Assembly (NCBI RefSeq): GCF_904846615.1 | Contig: NZ_CAJHBK010000001.1 | Coordinates: 682,001 to 746,000 of the forward strand | Reading direction: 5' to 3' | DNA length: 64,000 bases | Source of the DNA: Psychrobacter sp. JCM 18902 | Lineage (GTDB): Bacteria > Pseudomonadota > Gammaproteobacteria > Pseudomonadales > Moraxellaceae | Part shown: in pieces, positions 26,710-34,593 of the stretch | Layout of the letters: every line of letters starts with the position of its first letter | Numbering within the stretch: the stretch's first letter is position 1 | The notes under the pieces: model-generated | Database searches by the model: none | What the model saw: only the letters and a program-made list of their open reading frames with translations | Told to the model about the DNA's origin: nothing | Position numbers and translations under genes: made by a program

Positions 26710-27442
26710 CACTACTGAAGGCAATGTAGACAATGCCAGCACTGACATTGATATTAATAACGGCATTGACGCTGATGTTGCCAGCGATAAAGCGGCTGAT
26801 ATCGATACAGATGACGACATCAGTGGTGATGATGAAGATGAGCTGACAGACTCTGAGAAAGCGATGTCAGCCGAAAATGACGAGTCGCCAGAAGAGGATA
26901 TCGGTAAAAAGATCAATCAGCTGCGCCTCGCAAAAGGCTACTCGCAACGTAAGCTTGCGAAATTGTCGGGATTAACCAATACTTCTATCAGCTCCATTGA
27001 GCGCAATAAAGTCAGTCCAGCAGTGAATACGCTAAAGGCAATTTTGGCGGTATTGGGTTCTGATTTAACCACGTTTTTTAGTGATGAATGGAAGGAACCA
27101 AAGGCGAGAGTTGTAGTAACGCCAAAGGATTTGTTGGAGCTGAGCGAACCGAGTAGCAGAGTGTCACTAAGACAGGTATATAACTGTAGTACCACCAAGA
27201 ATTTGGGTTTTTTGATTGAGGTGTATCAACCGAACAGCTCAACGGAAGAAAAAATCGCCCACGAAGGTGAAGAGATTGGCACCGTTATTGAAGGCAAGAT
27301 TCTTATCCGTATTGATGAGACGACGTATCTATTAAACCAAGGGGATAGCTACGTGATTGATACCATTCGCCCGCATACTTTTATCAACCCTACTGATGGC
27401 GTGACTCGCATTGTTAGTGCGCACACCCCGACGACTTATTAG
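26684..27442 (+). CDS. puuR: PuuR-like regulator (XRE helix-turn-helix plus cupin)
   Basis: An XRE-type DNA-binding domain (KINQLRLAKGYSQRKLAKLSG, NTSISSIERNKVSPAVNTLK) is followed by a cupin domain (GEEIGTVIEGKILIRI, GDSYVIDTIRPHTFIN). This is the PuuR architecture: a repressor of putrescine-use genes relieved by putrescine. From ATG 26684 the product is 252 residues, with an unusual N-terminal extension of about 65 residues dominated by Asp, Asn and Ala. A second ATG at 26864 (MSAENDE) after GAGAAAGCG would remove most of it and give a protein nearer the usual length of about 185. The gene overlaps puuD. Confidence 0.85.
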   Translation: MPANPKLNSTTEGNVDNASTDIDINNGIDADVASDKAADIDTDDDISGDDEDELTDSEKAMSAENDESPEEDIGKKINQLRLAKGYSQRKLAKLSGLTNTSISSIERNKVSPAVNTLKAILAVLGSDLTTFFSDEWKEPKARVVVTPKDLLELSEPSSRVSLRQVYNCSTTKNLGFLIEVYQPNSSTEEKIAHEGEEIGTVIEGKILIRIDETTYLLNQGDSYVIDTIRPHTFINPTDGVTRIVSAHTPTTY

Positions 27443-27498
27443 GTAAGCATTTTAATAGCCATTTAAGTTGATGTTTAAATAGCCATGGTGATTTTCCG

Positions 27499-27531
27499 CG
27501 CGGCTTCTAAAAATAGAAGCCGCGTTTTTTT
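27499..27531 (+). terminator. rho-independent terminator after puuD-puuR
   Basis: CGCGGCTTCTA, an AAAA loop and TAGAAGCCGCG form an 11-bp perfect GC-rich stem followed by seven T. Confidence 0.95.
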
Positions 27532-27605
27532 GCATGAAATAATTCATTGTGAAAACACGCCCCAGCAAGCTGTTAGATATTAGCCTAAGTAATAAAGTGA
27601 TAGGC

Positions 27606-28955
27606 TTACAGGTCTTTATGATTTTGAAGCGTTTCTGAGTCAGTAAGCGGATTTAAGGGACTCATCGCTTTAGGTTTTTCTTTGATAAGCTTTACTTTAG
27701 TTTGTTTATCGGCTGGTGCAAGCGCGACATAAGCAGACTCAGGCTTCTTACTAGTAGGTTTAGAGGATTTTTTCAGCGTCTTGTTAATTCTTTTGACAGC
27801 AGCGGCATCGCTTGCAGCTTGTTCCTCTGCGAGCGAGTCGTCGTATAAACCCTGATAGACAGCGAGGGTTTCTTCAATCATCTCACGCATGGTGAATTTA
27901 TTGGTCATTTCAGGGCGTGTGATGCTTTCTAATTGATTTCTCACGGCTTTACATAGCGCATTGGCATTGTATTTTTTGACCAGCCCTTGAGGATATAGCG
28001 GTTGTAAAATCTCACTAAATGCGGCCTGATCCCAACCAATAACGGGCGTACCTAAATGAATCGCTTGTAAGGCGTTGATGCCGATTGATTCAGGCTCATT
28101 CGCAAGCGCCATCACGATATTGGCGGCTGAGAGCCATTCACGCATGTCATTACGTTTGCTACCTACATAAGTAATTCGATCAGCCAACCCTAATGTATTA
28201 GTGCGTTGGCGGAAATCTTCGTGCGCGACGTCACCATCTCTATAATCATCATCCATGATAATGACGTGGATGTTAGGGAACTGCTCTTGCAAGTTGCCCA
28301 AAATATCAATCAGCCATTCCTGACCATATTCGTTACCAATAATAGTTGGAAATACCAGCCATTTTTTATGCTCAAGCTCAGGATACTCAGCAAAAGTATG
28401 CCGTAACCAATAAACAGACGGATTATGACGATAAGGATAGCGGCGCGTATCGATACCACGGTAGATGCGTTTGATGACTTTAGGGTCTGCATCTTCTCGG
28501 CGCAGGCCTTTTTTTAGATAATTGGTCACACTATCGGAGACGGTAATGATGGTATCGACATCGAGTAGGGCTTGAGAGTATTTATTGATCGGATAAAAAC
28601 CATACATGGTTGACACTAGCTTTGGTATCCGCTTGACGCGGGCGCGGCGCAATGCCAAATGCAGTATCCATGCAGGTGTGCGTGAATGCACATGGATCAC
28701 GTCAGGATCGTACTCTTCAATTAAACGCCGCAGCGCCGTGACTTGTAGTAACGACAGCCAAGACTTTTTATTCATGTGTAGCTGATGGTAGTTATTGCCA
28801 TCACGCTTGAGGCGTTTGACCAGATCATTATCTTCATCGGCGCTAGAGACGATGATGGAGGTATGGCCATTTTTGACCAATGCGCGTCCAAGATGAAAAA
28901 TACCGCGCTCGGATTCATCATGCTTTAAAGACGATAATAAGCGCATAACTTTCAT
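27606..28955 (-). CDS. glycosyltransferase family 4 protein
   Basis: The 449-residue protein has the two-domain GT-B layout of GT4 enzymes. The N-terminal domain begins MKVMRLLSSL and contains DPDVIHVHSRTPAWI; IKRIYRGIDTRRY lies at the domain hinge; the C-terminal sugar-nucleotide site shows SAANIVMALANEPESIGINALQAIHLGTPVIG with the EPESIG form of the family EX7E motif. The last 80 residues are Lys/Ala-rich, low in complexity and probably disordered. The acceptor is unknown; surface polysaccharide or lipooligosaccharide assembly is likely. No other sugar-biosynthesis gene adjoins it, so it may be an isolated core or capsule enzyme. Confidence 0.85.
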   Translation of the reverse strand: MKVMRLLSSLKHDESERGIFHLGRALVKNGHTSIIVSSADEDNDLVKRLKRDGNNYHQLHMNKKSWLSLLQVTALRRLIEEYDPDVIHVHSRTPAWILHLALRRARVKRIPKLVSTMYGFYPINKYSQALLDVDTIITVSDSVTNYLKKGLRREDADPKVIKRIYRGIDTRRYPYRHNPSVYWLRHTFAEYPELEHKKWLVFPTIIGNEYGQEWLIDILGNLQEQFPNIHVIIMDDDYRDGDVAHEDFRQRTNTLGLADRITYVGSKRNDMREWLSAANIVMALANEPESIGINALQAIHLGTPVIGWDQAAFSEILQPLYPQGLVKKYNANALCKAVRNQLESITRPEMTNKFTMREMIEETLAVYQGLYDDSLAEEQAASDAAAVKRINKTLKKSSKPTSKKPESAYVALAPADKQTKVKLIKEKPKAMSPLNPLTDSETLQNHKDL

Positions 28956-29104
28956 AATGGCATTGGTGACCAGTTGATAATAACAAGTGGCTATTGTCAG
29001 TTAAAAGCCGCCAAAACTCAACCATCAAGATAAAAAGATAAGGTTATATGGTCGAGTTTCTAAGAGAGATAGGCATAAAGGCTTGAATCGAAGGATAAAA
29101 GTCA

Positions 29105-29977
29105 TTAGCGACGTTTCTGTAAATGCTCAGCATTGGGCAGTATTTGTTTTTCGCTTAAGTATTTCCAATAGCGCTGCGGCAAGTATTGCTTATGCAAACG
29201 TGGGTTTTTACGCTCTTTGATGTTGACGTTGGTAAAGTAACCTTGCCAAAATTTTTGATAGCGCTGCTCATCCTCGCTATGAATACTGGCAGGATTGCGC
29301 AGCACGGTATTATCTAAATCAGTGATGGTTTGCAGGGCAGCGGGGCGTTTAGGCGTGCTTTGGCTCTTGTCATAATAAATGCCATAGCCACGGGATAAAT
29401 CATAAATCGCCCAGTGTTGGTCTTGGTAGCGCTGCCGAAAATGCTCACCAATCAAAGGCAAGACATTAAAATCAGGCTCCACTCGCGCAAAATAGATATC
29501 GTCAGTGGTATGCTCAAAACGTACAAAGGCTTCCATACGATGTTTCTCACGACCGACCGATTTGACAGTTTGCACCAGCTCTAAGACATTGAGATTACCC
29601 AAGTCTTCCATAATATGGCGGCTAGGGTAGTCAATGGCATATTTGACCACTTGAAACAATGTACTACCAATACTATCTTTTTCCGACAAAAACCCCCAAA
29701 GTAAATTGCGCATACCTGAACGACCTAATAACTTATGCAGCTTGGTGAGTACGCGTTCGGCATTGTCTTCATCAGTAGTAACGCTAGTCGCTTGTGCGAT
29801 TAATGAAGGTACATAGCAGTCTTGGGCGATTAACTGTAGAGAATCATCGTTTTGCAGTTTATTGGCATAGACATAAAATACCGCACTCAGCCAACCCTCA
29901 AAACTTGGCTCATAAAGCACGATGCTGGGTGTTAAGTGACCGACAGTATAGTCGTGGCTTTGCAGCAGTTGTGACAT
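29105..29977 (-). CDS. TIGR03915-type putative DNA repair protein
   Basis: The 290-residue protein begins PSIVLYEPSFEGWLSAVFYVYANKL, characteristic of the uncharacterised family that always accompanies a radical-SAM partner (TIGR03915 with TIGR03916). FVRFEHTTDDIYFARVEPDFNVLPLIGEHFRQRY and WAIYDLSRGYGIYYD are further family segments. ATG 29977 follows AATAGGAGTGTAG. It starts 58 bp after the radical-SAM gene, on the same strand. Some relatives are fused to uracil-DNA glycosylase-like domains, which is why a DNA-repair role is suggested; this copy has no such fusion. Biochemical function is, to my knowledge, not established. Confidence 0.85.
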   Translation of the reverse strand: MSQLLQSHDYTVGHLTPSIVLYEPSFEGWLSAVFYVYANKLQNDDSLQLIAQDCYVPSLIAQATSVTTDEDNAERVLTKLHKLLGRSGMRNLLWGFLSEKDSIGSTLFQVVKYAIDYPSRHIMEDLGNLNVLELVQTVKSVGREKHRMEAFVRFEHTTDDIYFARVEPDFNVLPLIGEHFRQRYQDQHWAIYDLSRGYGIYYDKSQSTPKRPAALQTITDLDNTVLRNPASIHSEDEQRYQKFWQGYFTNVNIKERKNPRLHKQYLPQRYWKYLSEKQILPNAEHLQKRR

Positions 29978-30034
29978 CTACACTCCTATTTATAATAGTA
30001 ATTATTGAAACAATGCTAATTACAACAGTGCTAT

Positions 30035-31303
30035 TTAAAACAAAGCCAGTTGCCCATTACGCTGGTCTTTGTACTTGGTCTGCGTCTGTGCCAATACATA
30101 TTGCCGGAAGTTATCACGCGTTAAATGCGCTAAATGTTCGTTTTTACCCGTCGTTGCGATAAAGTATTTGGCGCGATTGACCGCCGCGCCCATTTTTTTT
30201 AGATGATAAAGTGTCAACTGATTAAACTTGCGCGCCTTTACTATTTTTTTAGCCGTCTTAGTACCAATGCCCGGGATACGCACAATCATCTCATAGCTTG
30301 CGGTTTGAATATTCACTGGAAAGTGCTCACGGTGGCGGATTGCCCAAGCAAGCTTTGGGTCGCAGTCCAAATCCAAAAATGGCGAGTCAGGTTCAACGAT
30401 TTCATGCGCGCCAAAACCATAAAAACGCATCAGCCAGTCCGCTTGATAAAGGCGATTTTCACGTATCATCGGCACGGGCGTTCCAATCGCTGGCAGGCGA
30501 CTGTCGGACAACATCGGTACATAGCCAGAGTAGTAAACGCGCTTAAGATCGTACTGTTTATAAAAATGACTCGATAACTGAATTACTTGCAAGTCAGTCT
30601 CGTTACTCGCGCCAACAATCATTTGGCTGGTCTGACCTGCTGGTACAAATTTCGGCGCTTTCTTATGGGTTTTACGGCTCTCTTTGATCGTAATAATTTC
30701 AGTTTTAACCGTTTCCATCGGTGCTTTTAATTCATCATGCGACTTCTCTGGGGCGAGTAAAGTCAAGCCAGATATCGTTGGAATTTCGATATTTACGCTA
30801 AGGCGATCGGCGTATAATCCCGCTTCTAACAACAGCTCTTTTGAAGCACCGGGAATGGTCTTTAAATGGATATAGCCATTGAAGCGCTCACGGGTACGCA
30901 ATATCTTAGCAACTTCGACCAGCCGCTCCATCGTATAGTCACCACTTTTAAAAATCCCTGAGCTGAGAAATAGTCCTTCGATATAGTTACGGCGATAAAA
31001 CTGCATGGTCAAATCAACCACTTCTTCGACGCTAAAAGCGGCGCGTGGCGTATCATTGCTTTTGCGTGAGGTACAGTAAGCACAATCATAAATACAATGA
31101 TTGGTTAGCAGGATTTTGAGTAGACTGACACAGCGGCCATCTTCGGTATAGCTATGGCAGATACCTGTCGCTGAGGCATCGCCTAGACCACCGCCTTGGT
31201 TTTTGCGCGTACCAGCGGAAGAAGAGCAAGAGACGTCATACTTAGCAGCATCCGCTAAGATGTTGAGTTTGCCCTGTAGTCGTTCATAATTGATGGTTGC
31301 CAT
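30035..31303 (-). CDS. putative DNA modification/repair radical SAM protein (TIGR03916 type)
   Basis: The 422-residue protein has a radical-SAM cluster motif CIYDCAYC (CxxxCxxC) near residue 75, with flanking TNH and SRKSND. A second Cys-containing segment precedes it (YDVSCSSSAG, GICHSYTEDGRC). The C-terminal part carries a helix-hairpin-helix DNA-binding motif, RIPGIGTKTAKKIVKARK. The combination of radical chemistry and HhH suggests action on DNA. It heads a two-gene unit with the TIGR03915-type partner, an arrangement found across many bacteria. Substrate and reaction are unknown. Length is normal for the family and all three cluster cysteines are present. Confidence 0.88.
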   Translation of the reverse strand: MATINYERLQGKLNILADAAKYDVSCSSSAGTRKNQGGGLGDASATGICHSYTEDGRCVSLLKILLTNHCIYDCAYCTSRKSNDTPRAAFSVEEVVDLTMQFYRRNYIEGLFLSSGIFKSGDYTMERLVEVAKILRTRERFNGYIHLKTIPGASKELLLEAGLYADRLSVNIEIPTISGLTLLAPEKSHDELKAPMETVKTEIITIKESRKTHKKAPKFVPAGQTSQMIVGASNETDLQVIQLSSHFYKQYDLKRVYYSGYVPMLSDSRLPAIGTPVPMIRENRLYQADWLMRFYGFGAHEIVEPDSPFLDLDCDPKLAWAIRHREHFPVNIQTASYEMIVRIPGIGTKTAKKIVKARKFNQLTLYHLKKMGAAVNRAKYFIATTGKNEHLAHLTRDNFRQYVLAQTQTKYKDQRNGQLALF

Positions 31304-31440
31304 AAGCGGTATTTACCAATGCAGTAATGAAAGACTATTTTAACAAAATTAGCGTTAAGTCATTGTATTTATGGCTAAAATTAAGAAGGTAAACGACAAC
31401 GGTTGTCGCCCGTTATTATCAAAATCATGTGTTTTTAGGG

Positions 31441-32055
31441 TTAACGAGAATTACAAGGATTAGGTAAAGTTTGAACCACTTCTTCTGAGAAGTATTCTTT
31501 GACAATAAGACTTCCTTTTTTATCAAACTCAACATTGTACTTGGGGTAAGCTGCAAAAGCATCAGGGTCATAGGTTGAAGGCAAAGCAATTTCTCTATCT
31601 GAAAAAAATCGGCTAGCCATCCATAACTGTTTGTCATGGTTATATGCAACGCTACATCGACTGTTTAGGTCAAAGGCAAAATAACGGCCAAAGTATTGCT
31701 CCTTGCCGCCACGACCAAATAGCATGTTAGCACCGCACGGACTACCACAGCCGATATAGACATGATAAGTATCTTTATCGATTTTTTTGAGCGAAGTATG
31801 GTTCCAGCCGTAATGACCTATTCCATTCATAAGCATGGTTTCTATTACTTCGCCATTATTTAACGTTTCGCTTTTAAGGATATAACCATCATCGCAATAC
31901 TCATAACCGTCTTTACTCATATATGCAGTACAAATTTTCGACATATAAAAGCTAGCGTCAAATTCTGGTTCGGCAGCCTCAGCCCAAGATATAGAACTAA
32001 AAATACAGCTATAAATAATAAAAACCAATGAATAGAGAGGAGTAAATTTATACAT
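31441..32055 (-). CDS. exported hypothetical protein
   Basis: From ATG 32055 (MYKFTPLYSLVFIIYSC) the product is 204 residues, with a hydrophobic signal sequence ending near ISWAEA. The frame continues 13 codons upstream, but those would place polar residues before the signal peptide. The mature part has several Cys (ICTAYMSKDGYEYCDDGY, GCGSPCGANM, NSRCSV, LPNPCNSR), suggesting disulfides in the periplasm. I do not recognise a family. It stands alone between the radical-SAM gene and the DUF11-like gene. Confidence 0.6.
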   Translation of the reverse strand: MYKFTPLYSLVFIIYSCIFSSISWAEAAEPEFDASFYMSKICTAYMSKDGYEYCDDGYILKSETLNNGEVIETMLMNGIGHYGWNHTSLKKIDKDTYHVYIGCGSPCGANMLFGRGGKEQYFGRYFAFDLNSRCSVAYNHDKQLWMASRFFSDREIALPSTYDPDAFAAYPKYNVEFDKKGSLIVKEYFSEEVVQTLPNPCNSR

Positions 32056-32137
32056 GGAAATAATGACCAGATATTTGTTTTGAGTTAATAGCACTATAGC
32101 AAAAGGTTGGTTGTTAAGGAATAAGGTACACTCATCA

Positions 32138-32180
32138 AAAAGGTCTTGCTGACTAGGAAATTAGCCGGCAAGACCTTTTA
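32138..32180. terminator. hairpin terminator after the DUF11-like gene
   Basis: AAAAAGGTCTTGC (32137-32149) and GCAAGACCTTTT (32168-32179) pair in a stem flanked by A/T runs on both sides. It lies about 60 bp after the stop at 32240 and would end that minus-strand transcript. Confidence 0.8.
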
Positions 32181-32239
32181 TTAATTTTAAGATTTACTAA
32201 ATAACAATATTTTCAAATCTAAACTTTAAAATCTAATTT

Positions 32240-33208
32240 TTACTGAACCTTCGCACGTATAACAACCGTTTGCGGTGCGTTAGCAGGAAGATCTACCAAG
32301 TTCCATTTGAGTCCAGAGTAATTTTCTGTAATGACTACAGTGTTGCCAACTTGTTGGATAGTCTGATAACTGTCGCCGCCTGTTGTCGCAAGCGTTGGTA
32401 GTGGGCTATTCAATGATACCAATTGCACACCATTTGGCAGTGACACCATGGCATTGATGTCAGTGACGGGTTGTGCCGTGGTATTGGTATAAGTGGTGTG
32501 GTATTCGATGATGTCGCCAGGTGCGATATGGTTCGCAGGTACAGCCACTTCGCGACCATCTTTGTTTTTTAATATTTTCATCACTTTGGTTTGTGCATTC
32601 ACCACGTCAGGCGTACTAAAGGTCGGGGTCAGTTGCAGAGCATCTAAAGACGTAGATACTATTTGCGTCGTTGCAGGTTGGTTCGTCACTACGGTTGTCG
32701 TTGGCGTATTGATGACTGGCAATTGGGTAGCCGTCGTCACAGGCAATACTTGCGTCACGCTAGTCGTCGGCACAGCTATGACATCAACCTTGCTTGTTTG
32801 ATTGGTCATCTGGTTAGTCACAGGTACGCTCGTAACCGTGGTGCTGCCTTGGGTAACGACCGTATTGCTCGCACCATTACTGGCGACTTGGCGAACCGTA
32901 TAGCGTGGAACGTTAGTTACTTGAGTCACCGCATAAGGCATGCCGTCTTGCATAGTGATGCCGTTCGGTGTCGCTGTAATGGTCGCGGTTTTACCGTCAG
33001 AATACTGCTCAACGACGGTAGTGCTACTACCAGCAGACGAAGTGATGGCGATTTCAGGCGCAGCATGTGCGGTAGATACTGTCAATAAAGCGCCTGCTAA
33101 AATTGTTGGAATAGCAGTGCTTAACACGCTTTTTTTGACGAGGCCGTGCTGGGTAAACGTCTTCTTATTTATAGTCAGTAACGCTGGCATATCGATGTGT
33201 ATGGTCAT
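32240..33208 (-). CDS. exported Thr/Val-rich protein with a DUF11-like domain
   Basis: ATG 33208 follows AAAGGAATCTATT and gives 322 residues; the frame extends 19 codons further without a ribosome site. An unusually long N-terminal region (about 50 residues) ends in a hydrophobic stretch and VSTAHAA, a signal-peptidase I site. Residues about 80-190 are low-complexity Thr/Val/Gln/Pro sequence. The C-terminal third (HIAPGDIIEYHTTYTNTT, INAMVSLPNGVQLVSL) matches the DUF11/conserved-repeat type found on bacterial surface proteins. A surface or periplasmic structural role is likely; the precise role is unknown. The leader contains two hairpins. Confidence 0.7.
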   Translation of the reverse strand: MTIHIDMPALLTINKKTFTQHGLVKKSVLSTAIPTILAGALLTVSTAHAAPEIAITSSAGSSTTVVEQYSDGKTATITATPNGITMQDGMPYAVTQVTNVPRYTVRQVASNGASNTVVTQGSTTVTSVPVTNQMTNQTSKVDVIAVPTTSVTQVLPVTTATQLPVINTPTTTVVTNQPATTQIVSTSLDALQLTPTFSTPDVVNAQTKVMKILKNKDGREVAVPANHIAPGDIIEYHTTYTNTTAQPVTDINAMVSLPNGVQLVSLNSPLPTLATTGGDSYQTIQQVGNTVVITENYSGLKWNLVDLPANAPQTVVIRAKVQ

Positions 33209-33721
33209 AATAGATTCCTTTAAAATAACAGTAAATAAAGCCGCTAATGTAGTAGCAGAAAGCAAAGCGTAAAAAATAACGCTTAGAAAACAACACCTAG
33301 AAAAGAAAAACCCCCGTCAAATGAGCATGTAAACCATGTCAAATAACGAGGGTAAAGATACTAATGATAGCCAACGTTCGCTATCTCTCCATCATTATTT
33401 TAGTCAGTTGCTAAGCACTGATGTCTAATGCTTATAATGAGACACTTGTAATAAGACATTTGTAATAGTCACAAGGCTCAGCATTTATACTCGAGCAATT
33501 ATGCGCTAAAACAAACAGACTAAAAAAGCAGCGTTGTGTAACTTCTGCTCTATTCATAATGAGGTTGTGTACTGCTTTCTAAGCTCATTTGCTAAGCAAA
33601 TTTCCAGCTGATTCGCGTTAAAATACTGCTGTCATCAAAAGCTTTTTATTTATCAAAGAATTACCTATCAAAGAATTGCTATTAAAGGCTTTCTATCCAG
33701 ATATTTATCAAATCAGGAAAA
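33209..33721. other. structured leader and gap between greA and the DUF11-like gene
   Basis: No gene is visible in these 513 bases. On the minus strand, toward the DUF11-like gene, hairpin GATAGC/GCTATC (33366-33371 with 33380-33385) is followed by a stem ACCCTCGT/ACGGGGGT (33346-33353 with 33310-33317, one mismatch) and then TTTTTCTTTT. This looks like a terminator either ending the greA transcript about 370 bp past its stop or sitting in the leader of the next gene about 100 bp before its start. Confidence 0.5.
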
Positions 33722-34198
33722 TTAATCGTAAATCACTTTCATGATTTCGTATTCGACCACGCCTTTTGGCGTTTCAATACGTGCTTCATCGCCTTCAGAC
33801 TTACCAATCAAACCACGTGCGATCGGTGAATTGACTGAGATTTTACCCGCTTTAAAGTCTGCTTCGTCATCACCAACGATTTTGTATTGTTTTTCTTCTC
33901 CGGTGTCCATGTTTTCGATAACGACGCTCACGCCGAATATCACACGACCATCTTTTGGTAATGTTGCAGGATCAATCACTTGCGCGCCGCCAAGTTTGGC
34001 TTCGATATCACGGATACGCGCTTCACAAAAACCTTGCTGCTCACGAGCAGCATGATATTCAGCATTTTCTTTCAAATCGCCGTGTTCACGGGCTTCAGCG
34101 ATAGAAGCAGTGATGCGTGGACGGTCGATACTTTTTAACTGTTTTAATTCGGCTTCTAGAGCCGCATGTCCTTGCGGAGTCATGGGATAACGTTGCAT
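33722..34198 (-). CDS. greA: transcription elongation factor GreA
   Basis: The 158-residue protein matches GreA throughout. [21 protein letters not shown] begins the N-terminal coiled coil, with [21 protein letters not shown] at its tip, including the acidic pair that enters the RNA polymerase secondary channel. The C-terminal FKBP-like domain follows ([25 protein letters not shown]). GreA rescues backtracked polymerase by stimulating transcript cleavage. ATG 34198 follows AAGGAAAAAAC. It is downstream of carB on the same strand but separated by a terminator, so it probably has its own promoter. A long hairpin lies in its leader. Confidence 0.97.
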   Translation of the reverse strand: MQRYPMTPQGHAALEAELKQLKSIDRPRITASIAEAREHGDLKENAEYHAAREQQGFCEARIRDIEAKLGGAQVIDPATLPKDGRVIFGVSVVIENMDTGEEKQYKIVGDDEADFKAGKISVNSPIARGLIGKSEGDEARIETPKGVVEYEIMKVIYD

Positions 34199-34217
34199 GT
34201 TTTTTCCTTAAACCAAT

Positions 34218-34268
34218 AACACCACACCATCTCCTACTCTTAGTGAATAGTGAGATGGTGTCAGTGTT
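34218..34268 (-). promoter_or_regulatory. long hairpin in the greA leader
   Basis: ACACCATCTC (34224-34233) pairs perfectly with GAGATGGTGT (34252-34261), extended by AACAC/GTGTT outside. It ends 20 bases before the greA start codon, next to the ribosome site. E. coli greA also has a regulatory leader (the GraL RNAs), so leader control is plausible, but no U-run follows here. Confidence 0.55.
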
Positions 34269-34387
34269 GTTGCAATGAGTATGTGAAGATATAAAAAGAA
34301 TGAGGTTTAGACTGCGTAACAACTAAACACGCGCTTATCTGTGAGCATGGATACACTGACAAACAAGGCACTTTAACCTTACGTAAT

Positions 34388-34423
34388 AAAAAGCATAGTC
34401 GCAGTTTAGCCACTATGCTTTTT
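34388..34423. terminator. rho-independent terminator downstream of carB
   Basis: AAAAAGCATAGT (34388-34399) and ACTATGCTTTTT (34412-34423) form a 12-bp stem around a 12-base loop, with U-runs on both strands. It lies about 170 bp past the carB stop. Confidence 0.85.
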
Positions 34424-34593
34424 AGGTCTATCTTTTTAAAACTTTATTTTTTTAAAGTACTGCTTTTTTAAGCCGTACGTTTTTTTAAAGCCCTATTGTT
34501 ATATGAAAATCGATAACAAGTTTTGCATCCGCTGTTAAACGAGCGTTGCCGTTATGCTTAATCTACTGAAATTATGCTGCTAAGTCAATAGAG

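Larger units (their letters stand above)
34199..34593. other. gap between carB and greA: terminator plus greA leader
   Basis: These 395 bases contain the carB terminator (34388-34423), a run of A/T-rich short repeats between it and the carB stop, and a large hairpin just before greA (34218-34268). No protein-coding frame is supported. Confidence 0.6.
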
